Made by a program: the position numbers and the translations under genes. From Saprospiraceae bacterium (GTDB lineage Bacteria > Bacteroidota > Bacteroidia > Chitinophagales > Saprospiraceae): a DNA stretch of 64,000 bases. The notes beneath the pieces were generated by a model. It saw only the letters and a program-made list of their open reading frames with translations, was not told the origin of the DNA and ran no database searches. Positions within the stretch are counted from its first letter, which is position 1, and every line of letters begins with the position of its first letter. This document shows, piece by piece, positions 20,401 through 27,174 of the stretch. The DNA is taken from assembly GCA_020630775.1 (NCBI GenBank), contig JAHDIN010000007.1:17761-81760 (forward strand), written 5' to 3'.

Positions 20401-20741
20401 AAGCCATCAAGGCTATGGAACCGGCTGTAGAGGCTTTGAAAAATGGAACATCTATTGGCTTAGCACCTGAAGGGACGCGTAGTTACGATTATACTTTAGG
20501 CAAATTTAAGAAAGGTGCTTTTCATTTAGCTATGCAAGCGAAGGTGCCTATCGTACCTATTGTCATCAAAAATGCTCATGATGCGATGCCAAGAGGATCC
20601 AACATTATACGTCCTAGTGTTGTAGAAGTCGCTGTTCTAAAACCTATTCCTACCAAAAATTGGAAACTCAAAGATTTAAACAAGAATATTAAGAAGGTCA
20701 GAGATCTTTATCTTAAAGAGTTGAAGCAAATAGAAAAATAA
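17487..20741 (+). CDS. Three-domain acyltransferase: PlsB-like GPAT + HAD-IB phosphatase + PlsC-like AGPAT
   Basis: LPLAT 1: THKTYIDMF, GAIFIRRSF, EGTRSRTGK; HAD: FFDLDRTLI...AIVSAATPYQVN...YTDSFEDLPLMDIVGHPRPVNPD; LPLAT 2: FNHQSNVDLM, FIDRSN, APEGTRSYDYTLGKFKKGAF. Confidence 0.88.
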   Translation: MYAMQEQFEAILSDSKFQKKLALLASKHQLTEKEVEKQSSEALKELYTFQHPVIHSFGVQLAEYIVGRAYEKTIDVNISEFKALAKLMRRHSVAFVMTHKTYIDMFVLGIALARHGLKIPFIFGGINMAFAGLGQLGRRAGAIFIRRSFRDDEIYKATLRHFISSLVEKKEHFMWAIEGTRSRTGKLVWPKMGILKYIREAEQNSNSEVKYIPISIVYDLIPDVEDMTKEGRGKVKTAESLGWFINYVRKMGENHGKISIRIGDPVAFSSTEKSIIPDDENNDQPSISKFAFELAHSINDITPVTTASLICTALLSKFALTKRSTESIVLQLMDIIESQKPDALVDKGKNLGECIQRSLNILIKAKVIQLVGEGVTAKYSIVPENFLKATYYANMATHHLYLRAFIELALVKMINSKSVHPELLFWEEVMHIRDLFKFEFFYSNKSEFTDQIEHQLDQIDPEWRDIIKSKKRDTKTLLANQTIFISQVVLKTLIEAYKVVAHSLKSLEPGRTYNESQLLRTCLFYGEELHWKGKIHRIESVSKPFIKNGIRLAKNRNLVPTEKNEKKKLIDGWLDELNDLTLRMEHLNDFTEENEIYKSKKDTAIKPIPGSYTKDVVKTIIDGEEGEHIAAFFDLDRTLISGFSAKQFVKARLLSGKMTPKEIAMQFSGGLVYAVGNKNFAGLAAISAKGIAGITESTLIELGEEVYLKHLADLVYPQSRALVEAHMAKGHTVAIVSAATPYQVNPVARDLGVKHIMCTQMEVIDGKFTGQVVDPPCWGEGKAIAGSTFASKHNIDLEKSYFYTDSFEDLPLMDIVGHPRPVNPDKELAAYSIENDWDIYRFNDNGRPNVTNIFRTGLTLTSVGPAIISGITSGILSRDWNEGKNSMMAVVGDLGTRLAGIKLVVKDEENMWKSRPAVFIFNHQSNVDLMILAKLLRKNAVGIAKKELEYSPLGPVFKAAGMIFIDRSNKDKAIKAMEPAVEALKNGTSIGLAPEGTRSYDYTLGKFKKGAFHLAMQAKVPIVPIVIKNAHDAMPRGSNIIRPSVVEVAVLKPIPTKNWKLKDLNKNIKKVRDLYLKELKQIEK

Positions 20742-22604
20742 TTACTTGCCTTCGTAAACTGGCAACTGCTTTAAAATCGAAGCCAGCTTCATCCCTATTT
20801 CAGAATCCCCTTCCATCTTCAATCTTCCTTGAACAAAAGCCATAGCCACATCTAATTTCTTAGCCGCTATCTTGAGCAGGTGCTTCTCTTTAATCTTTAT
20901 GGTAACGTCAGGATTTTTAGCCATCCCTTTTCTAACAGAACCAGGCTTCTTCTGGAGATTTAACTGCCATCCATAAGTTGATTCTCCTTCAACTACAAAT
21001 TGAAATTGGCCAACCGGCTTTCTTAAAAAACCTGGATGATCCTTTAAATGCTTACGCACAAATAAAAAGAAATCATCTCCTGCCGGTTTGGATACTTTTG
21101 AGGTAGTTTTTTTAGATACTCTTTTAGATTTACTTTTGTTCTTAGACGCTTTTTTGCCATTCTTCTGGAAATCTAGGATATCTTTTTCTAGTGCATTGGC
21201 TTCTTCTAAAATTAAATCAGAAAACTTATTCAAGTCCGGCATTGATTTAATATCCGAAGTGGGACTGATCGTAATATTCCCATTATAACTTAACACTGTT
21301 ATAATCAAACCCATGCCATCTATAATAGGCGCCATACCCATTATTGAATGCAATTTATTACCATGTAGATATATAGGCAATTGCGGCCCTGGCACATTGG
21401 TTATCACCACATTAAAGACAGGTTTATGCAACTTCGACAAATTAAATCGACTGTACAACCGAGCCGCTTGATTGGCTATACCGAAAGGCACCGCTTCTGC
21501 TATATTCGACAATGATTTAGCACCCATTGCACCTTGATAGGTTTTTCCTTTAATCGTATTATCATAAATGGTTTCCAATCGCTCAATACGGTCTTCGACA
21601 TCTGTAGCTAACTGAACCAACATAGCGGACAAGTGGTTGCCTCCTTCTACAGACTTGTCTTTCTTAGTTGAAATAGGCACCATAGCCACCAAAGGCGCTT
21701 TAGGTAACTTCTTTTTTTCTTCTAGATATCTCCTTAATGCACCTGCACAAATAGTTAAAATGACATCATTCAACGTTGTGCCCATGATTGTCTTGAGCTT
21801 TTTGACACGCTCTAAAGACAGAATGGTTGTATTCCATTTCCGCTGAGCCGAGATAATCCCATTTAAAGGTGTTTTCGGGGCTGTGAATGGTGCAGTAGGT
21901 AAATCCAGATGCTGAGCTCTTGTTAAAAAGCCTGCTTTTACCGTAGACATGACGGTATTTCTCAGAAGATTCGGAAACTTTAATGGCTTTTGTGCAAAAC
22001 TCATAGCACTCTTCATCATCAAAGCCAATTCATTAGGCATTGGTGCTGGAGTGAATTTTCTAGGTTCAGGAATTTCTTTTACCTCAGGACCTAAGTCAAA
22101 CATGATACCCAAAATGCCTGCCCCGCCAATACCATCTATCGCTACATGATGGATTTTTGAAATGATAGCTACAGATCCCGGTTTTACTTGCGATAGATTG
22201 TCTAATCCTTCAACAAAAGTAAATGACCAAAGAGGTCTAGATTTATCTAAAGGCTCACTGAATATTTTGGAAGCCAATCTCCTTAAGTTTTTCCAATCAC
22301 CAGGCTTAGGCAAGGCAATATGATCGATGTGCATATCAATATTAAACTCTGGATCGTCTACCCAATAAGGATGATCGATACTAAATGGCACCTGCATCAA
22401 TCGCTGTCTCAATTTTGGAATCTGATGAATCCTTGACGCGATTGTTTTTTTAAATGATTGGAAATCTAATGAACCTTCAATTACCGCAACGGATCCAATA
22501 TGCATTGGACTGGTAGGTGTTTCAACATACAAGAAAGTTGAATCCATACCACTAATGGGTTCTATGCCTGATAATTCGAACTGATCGAAAAGTGTTTTTC
22601 TCAA
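20742..22604 (-). CDS. Wax ester synthase/diacylglycerol acyltransferase (WS/DGAT) with C-terminal SCP2 domain
   Basis: GMDSTFLYVETPTSPMHIGSVAVIEG, catalytic HHVAIDG (HHxxxDG), NVPGPQLPIYLHG; C-term GQFQFVVEGESTYGWQLNL...DVTIKIKEKHLLKIAAKKLDVAMAFVQGRLKMEGD. Confidence 0.92.
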   Translation of the reverse strand: MRKTLFDQFELSGIEPISGMDSTFLYVETPTSPMHIGSVAVIEGSLDFQSFKKTIASRIHQIPKLRQRLMQVPFSIDHPYWVDDPEFNIDMHIDHIALPKPGDWKNLRRLASKIFSEPLDKSRPLWSFTFVEGLDNLSQVKPGSVAIISKIHHVAIDGIGGAGILGIMFDLGPEVKEIPEPRKFTPAPMPNELALMMKSAMSFAQKPLKFPNLLRNTVMSTVKAGFLTRAQHLDLPTAPFTAPKTPLNGIISAQRKWNTTILSLERVKKLKTIMGTTLNDVILTICAGALRRYLEEKKKLPKAPLVAMVPISTKKDKSVEGGNHLSAMLVQLATDVEDRIERLETIYDNTIKGKTYQGAMGAKSLSNIAEAVPFGIANQAARLYSRFNLSKLHKPVFNVVITNVPGPQLPIYLHGNKLHSIMGMAPIIDGMGLIITVLSYNGNITISPTSDIKSMPDLNKFSDLILEEANALEKDILDFQKNGKKASKNKSKSKRVSKKTTSKVSKPAGDDFFLFVRKHLKDHPGFLRKPVGQFQFVVEGESTYGWQLNLQKKPGSVRKGMAKNPDVTIKIKEKHLLKIAAKKLDVAMAFVQGRLKMEGDSEIGMKLASILKQLPVYEGK

Positions 22605-22611
22605 AGGAATT

Positions 22612-23409
22612 TTATGCTTTTAAGGGTTCTGGATTGACTAAAAGATCTTCTACTAAGTTTTGTGTTTCAAAATAAGTCCAATCTGACTTATCATGTAACA
22701 ATCTATCATAAATTATTTGAAGCACTAACGGATTAACACCTAATCCTAAATGACTTCCTCTGACCTGAATATTTTGATGCCATTCATCTTCATCTTCAAG
22801 ACATAATTCCCATGGTACGACACCATCCTCTTTCGTATAAATCGCTGTAGTAGGCACAGGAGCAGCATTCGGAATATCGTTTATTAGTTCTTGATCTATA
22901 TCTTCTGTAATAATGCGGCTGCGCTTCAGTAAGTCATACATCCACCTTGCATTATTTGATAATGTAACGCCTCTTACAGGAGAACCCATTACAATAATTT
23001 GTCTAATGATACTTGGATCTTGCTTCGCCAATTGTCTAGCATATATACCACCTAAACTCCAACCTATTATAGTGATTGGTTCACGGTGCCTATCATATAT
23101 ACGCTCTAATTTCTGCGTCAATAAGTCCAAATAAACTGTATGGGCAAAATTCCGACCTTCTCCCCAACCATAAACTTTATAACCGAGTTTATGAATAAAA
23201 GAGCGCAATGGAATAGTAGACATATCAGAGGCCATAAAGCCTGGTAATATTAAAACAGGGTGCCCATCGCCTTTTTCGGCATGCTTTATAAAAAATCTGT
23301 AGGGAAAATACCAACCTAAATCCATCATAGCTCTGATTCCCTCTGTTAATCCTAATGCCAATGATGGTTTCTTAATACTTACTTCGCCACTCATAACTTG
23401 TTGATTCAT
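22612..23409 (-). CDS. Alpha/beta hydrolase (lipase/esterase-like)
   Basis: HPVLILPGFMASD, nucleophile elbow GWSLGG, VMGSPVRG; 7-bp gap to the WS/DGAT gene. Confidence 0.85.
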   Translation of the reverse strand: MNQQVMSGEVSIKKPSLALGLTEGIRAMMDLGWYFPYRFFIKHAEKGDGHPVLILPGFMASDMSTIPLRSFIHKLGYKVYGWGEGRNFAHTVYLDLLTQKLERIYDRHREPITIIGWSLGGIYARQLAKQDPSIIRQIIVMGSPVRGVTLSNNARWMYDLLKRSRIITEDIDQELINDIPNAAPVPTTAIYTKEDGVVPWELCLEDEDEWHQNIQVRGSHLGLGVNPLVLQIIYDRLLHDKSDWTYFETQNLVEDLLVNPEPLKA

Positions 23410-23466
23410 TGTGAATTAATCTTTTCAAACACCACATTTACCTGAATATTAATTCTATCCTAATAT

Positions 23467-23508
23467 AACAAAAGCCAAAATCTTAAACTAAAGATTTCGG
23501 CTTTTGTT
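23467..23508 (-). terminator. Intrinsic terminator/hairpin downstream of 23529-23822
   Basis: AACAAAAGCC-AAATCTT ... AAAGATTT-GGCTTTTGTT inverted repeat. Confidence 0.75.
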
Positions 23509-23528
23509 CTTATCTAGAAAACTAAATA

Positions 23529-23822
23529 TTAGTTACTCACTCTTTCTTTGAACTCTTTTTGACCTCTTACCCATTGCTTTTTCAATGTTTCTAAAGCTTT
23601 GAAAGTGATATCAGCTTGCTTTTCAGCTAATTTAAATCCGCCTTTGATCGCTTTATCAGCTAAGTCTTGCCAAGCAGATGTTCTATCTATAGTCTCATCA
23701 ACAATCATTTCAGTTGTATCGATGAGAAAATTATTAACTGTCTTAGTCGTCGTTTTAAGATTGTCGATAGCTTTTTTAGTATCAACTTTATTCACTCTTT
23801 TTGTTTTTGTTCTCGTTGCCAT
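23529..23822 (-). CDS. Small phasin-like helical protein
   Basis: Amphipathic helical protein (NNFLIDTTEMIVDETIDRTSAWQDLADKAIKGGFKLAEKQADITFKALETLKKQW); similar to the N-terminal half of 23857-24531. Confidence 0.6.
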   Translation of the reverse strand: MATRTKTKRVNKVDTKKAIDNLKTTTKTVNNFLIDTTEMIVDETIDRTSAWQDLADKAIKGGFKLAEKQADITFKALETLKKQWVRGQKEFKERVSN

Positions 23823-23856
23823 TTCTAAATAATTTATTATTTAACTAATTGGGAGA

Positions 23857-24531
23857 TTACTTCTTTGCAGATGATCTTCTAGTTGTTTTTTTAGCTGTCG
23901 CCTTTGCTTTTGCAGCTGTTCTTTTTGCAGTTGTATTTGCTTTTCTGCTAGTTGCCTTTACTGTTGTATTAGCTTTCTTCGTTGTCTTAGCAGCTGCTTT
24001 TCTTGTGCTTTTAGCTGTAGATTTTACTTTAGAAACAACTTTTCTGCTTGCTTTCTTAGCTTTTGCTCTAGCTGGCTTAGCTGCTTTTGTCGCTTCTTTT
24101 TTCACTGCCTTTACAACTTCTTGTCCTTTAGCCTTTCCTTTTGCAGCATTTGCCTTGATGACTTCAGTAGCATCTTCCAAACCATCTTCTACTCTATCTG
24201 ATACTCTTTTTACGAACTTACTGAAAGTCTTAGTTGCACTTTTAACTTGCTTCTCAACACCTAAAAGCTTTTGTAATCTTTTGTTGTTTGATTGTACTTG
24301 ATCAACAAACATTTCAACTGTATCAAAAACCATATCTACTTGTTTTTCGATGATTGGTTCTGATTTTTTGATTGCTCCAGCAGCAATCTTTTGGTATTTA
24401 GCACCTGCTGTATAAGTGCCTTCTATTAGATCTTCTGCAATGTCTAAAACACGGCCATTGACTGATTTTACTGATTTCATAACCATGTCTCTGCCTTTGT
24501 TTAATCTTGCTTTTCTTGCTGTAGTTGCCAT
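23857..24531 (-). CDS. Phasin-like protein with histone-H1-like Lys/Ala-rich C-terminal tail (PhaF/MLDS-type architecture)
   Basis: N-term DIAEDLIEGTYTAGAKYQKIAAGAIKKSEPIIEKQVDMVFDTVEMFVDQ; C-term VVKAVKKEATKAAKPARAKAKKASRKVVSKVKSTAKSTRKAAAKTTKK...TARTAAKAKATAKKTTRRSSAKK-type basic repeats. Confidence 0.7.
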   Translation of the reverse strand: MATTARKARLNKGRDMVMKSVKSVNGRVLDIAEDLIEGTYTAGAKYQKIAAGAIKKSEPIIEKQVDMVFDTVEMFVDQVQSNNKRLQKLLGVEKQVKSATKTFSKFVKRVSDRVEDGLEDATEVIKANAAKGKAKGQEVVKAVKKEATKAAKPARAKAKKASRKVVSKVKSTAKSTRKAAAKTTKKANTTVKATSRKANTTAKRTAAKAKATAKKTTRRSSAKK

Positions 24532-24610
24532 GATATTATAAGATTTCTTTGTTTTTTATTGAATTATGATACGAATATAAATGGGGGGAGTTACAGATTA
24601 GTTACAGGAT

Positions 24611-24640
24611 TGGTGAAGTGGTGAGTGGTGAAGTGGTGGA
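24611..24640 (+). repeat. ~8-bp repeat GGTGAAGT
   Basis: tggtgaagtggtgagtggtgaagtggtgga. Confidence 0.85.
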
Positions 24641-25020
24641 TTTTCTTTTGTCTTTCCCTGAATACAAAAAGGACCCTACAAAAACAGACAAATCCAGTTA
24701 AGGCACTTTACAGAATTATGCGCAATTTGATAAAACCAAAAGTAGATTGTTTCTCTCAAAAGTACTGATGAATAACTAAATTTATCACTTATGTACAGCG
24801 AAAAATCGTAAACGAAAGAAAGCTTATGATTGGATGTAATTCCCAAAAGATAGATTCAAAAAATATCCAGAAAGAAATTCAATTAGAAAGCCCCCAACTA
24901 CCCTCAATAGTCGGGTAAGGCCTCCTCACAAGTGTAGTTGTCACTATTTATGGTAAGATCTATTATTTAACTAATAGACACAGTTAATTGAGATATACCG
25001 GCCGTGGCACTTTACCCCCT

Positions 25021-25090
25021 TTACTACTCTCCTACTCAACCACTTTATCACTTCACCACTTTACCACTTTACCACTTTACCATTCAACCA
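25021..25090 (-). repeat. 8-bp tandem repeat, minus-strand sense GGTAAAGT
   Basis: ccactttatcacttcaccactttaccactttaccactttacc; runs into the stop codon of 25084-25884. Confidence 0.95.
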
Positions 25091-25884
25091 ATAAAAGACT
25101 CAAAAAGGCCCACCGTTTTCGGCAATGGCGCTATCCCAAATTCCTTATCTAAGACATCTACACATCGTTTGTAAGTTCTGATAGCTTGAGGGCGATTGCC
25201 ATTGGCTATATGGGCAGCCATTTGGATACGATAAGCTTCTTCCCAGGTTGGGTCTATGTTGAGGGCTTCTTCTGTTAATCTAATACTTTCGTTGGGTTGT
25301 TCTTCTAGTAATAATTCGGCCAAACTGATATAGGCACCGAGTGTGAATATTTGAATCCGCTCTCGTTCAGTCGTCGTCCAGTCTTCATAGATGCGGTTCG
25401 GCAAGAAAGGGCCTTTGTATAGATTTATTGCCAGTTGAAATGCAATAATGGCAAGTTCATTATTCATTCCTTTTACATGATTCCCTATTTCAATGTAAGA
25501 CTCTAAAGCTTGACTATCTAACCAGATTTTGGACATGTCTAATTTGTAAGTGGCGCCTTGTCGTTGGATAAATCTGGTTTGTCCTCTTGACTTTTTATTA
25601 GGCTCTATTGTTTTATTGATACCATGCAGAGCCACCTTAAACACTTGATCGGAACCCGATTCATCCCACAGCCTGTCTATGATTTGCTCTTTATGTAATG
25701 CTAATCGATTTCTTGAGATCAGAAAAAATTGAAATAACTGGATAGCCTTATCTCTACCCCAGTTGTCTGGTACAGGATTATCATCCAATACCAAGTGGAA
25801 TTGCCCTAATGTAGATACTTTAAGATCGGCTTTATCTTTCGCATCCATTAAAGCTTGAATATGACCATCATCATATTGGATCAA
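25084..25884 (-). CDS. BTAD-domain (SARP/AfsR-like) transcriptional regulator
   Basis: N-term winged-helix-like LKVSTLGQFHLVLDDNPVPDNWGRDKAIQLFQFFLISRNRLALHKEQIIDRLW; C-term TPR/BTAD AYRIQMAAHIANGNRPQAIRTYKRCVDVLDKEFGIAPLPKT. Confidence 0.82.
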   Translation of the reverse strand: MIQYDDGHIQALMDAKDKADLKVSTLGQFHLVLDDNPVPDNWGRDKAIQLFQFFLISRNRLALHKEQIIDRLWDESGSDQVFKVALHGINKTIEPNKKSRGQTRFIQRQGATYKLDMSKIWLDSQALESYIEIGNHVKGMNNELAIIAFQLAINLYKGPFLPNRIYEDWTTTERERIQIFTLGAYISLAELLLEEQPNESIRLTEEALNIDPTWEEAYRIQMAAHIANGNRPQAIRTYKRCVDVLDKEFGIAPLPKTVGLFESFIG

Positions 25885-26396
25885 GACTTCCCTATCTTTT
25901 TATCAATTTTATCAACTTTCTTTTGCAGTTTTTTTAGGACAGCTGTCAAGTCAGATATTTGTTCGGATAATGAATTAAAATCTGATTTAGAGGTAGGCCT
26001 TAAAGACTCTAGATCTAGGCGATTGGTTATTTGCTCTGCTTTTGAACTGATCTGCTCTTGTAATTGAGTAACTTGACCTTTTGGATCTTTAATAGCGTCC
26101 ACAACCAATTTGGGGTAATTGGAAGATAGCTTTTTCCACATATCAAGGCTTTTATTTAGAATACCTTCCTTTTCTTCGTCTGACTTATCATTAGAAATAG
26201 AAGCCAATGTCATTTCTGAAAGTTTGCTTTGAATAAAATCCATAGCCTCCTTTAACTCACTAAAGTTCTTTTGATCATTACCTTGGACATGGCTGATCTT
26301 ACCCCGCCATTGAACATTAGATTCCCCATGCTCATCTTCAAAAATTTTTTGGGTAAATCTTAGGAGAAACGACGCTGTTTGTGATTCTTTAGACAT
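25881..26396 (-). CDS. Hypothetical coiled-coil protein (N-term FLLRFTQKIF..WRGKISHVQG domain; C-term coiled coil)
   Basis: 4-bp overlap with the BTAD gene; coiled-coil LSEQISDLTAVLKKLQKKVDKIDKKIG. Confidence 0.6.
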   Translation of the reverse strand: MSKESQTASFLLRFTQKIFEDEHGESNVQWRGKISHVQGNDQKNFSELKEAMDFIQSKLSEMTLASISNDKSDEEKEGILNKSLDMWKKLSSNYPKLVVDAIKDPKGQVTQLQEQISSKAEQITNRLDLESLRPTSKSDFNSLSEQISDLTAVLKKLQKKVDKIDKKIGKS

Positions 26397-26457
26397 CTTA
26401 TAAATTTATTTTATAAATATAGATGAATTAAGCTTCACAAAATGTATACCTACTTTT

Positions 26458-27168
26458 CTAGAATTTTAAATAATAATCCTTCAGCAAATCTTTATACGTT
26501 TGGGTATATGTATCACCCGCTGCAGACCTTAATGCCAGACTGGCTTCTTCATAAATAAAGTGTTCGTTCTTTGAAAACTCCAACAATACCCTATTTGGAA
26601 TCTGTCCCACACGAGCGTGAATACTAAGTTTTCTTGAGAGAAAAAAACCCTTTTCAAGAGCCCGCTTTCTGTAGGATTCTTCCAGGCTTATTGGTAAGAC
26701 AAGACTAACTAAGCTATCCGCTTTTGTCAGCTTTTCCACTGCCGCCCAGAAAGTCTTATGTGAAAAATGAGTGGCATGTTTTGATATCGCTAATTTCGAA
26801 TCCGAAGGCAAGCTGTCATTTTCAAAATACGGCGGATTGCAAATTATATGATCAAACTTAACATCAGTCTTGAAGTCTTCTAGGCTGACATTAATACAAA
26901 GACCATTCACACTATTGAGTTGATAATTGCAATTGCTCTCCTGTACGGAGTCTAAATCTATATCAATGGATGTTATTTGGCTAGTTGGGTTTTTATGTTG
27001 ACATATCACGCCAATTACACCCGTCCCACTGCCAATATCTAATATTGTTTGAGCTTTTTGAATATTCGCCCAAACGGCTAATAAAACCCCATCTGTGTTA
27101 ATTTTGAACGCAGCTTGTTCGTTCCTTAATTTGAAATGCTTAAAATGAAAATATGAATTTGAAGTCAC
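26458..27168 (-). CDS. trmN6: tRNA1(Val) (adenine(37)-N6)-methyltransferase
   Basis: FKINTDGVLLAVWANI, LDIGSGTGVIGVI, HIICNPPYFENDSLPSDSKLAISKHA. Confidence 0.88.
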   Translation of the reverse strand: MTSNSYFHFKHFKLRNEQAAFKINTDGVLLAVWANIQKAQTILDIGSGTGVIGVICQHKNPTSQITSIDIDLDSVQESNCNYQLNSVNGLCINVSLEDFKTDVKFDHIICNPPYFENDSLPSDSKLAISKHATHFSHKTFWAAVEKLTKADSLVSLVLPISLEESYRKRALEKGFFLSRKLSIHARVGQIPNRVLLEFSKNEHFIYEEASLALRSAAGDTYTQTYKDLLKDYYLKF

Positions 27169-27174
27169 AACCTA

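Noticed and set aside
23849-24301. 150-aa ORF on + (ALVFLAVAFAFAAV-like hydrophobic)
   Set aside because: Antisense of the Lys/Ala-rich tail; the hydrophobicity is an artefact of complementing AAA/GCT codons.
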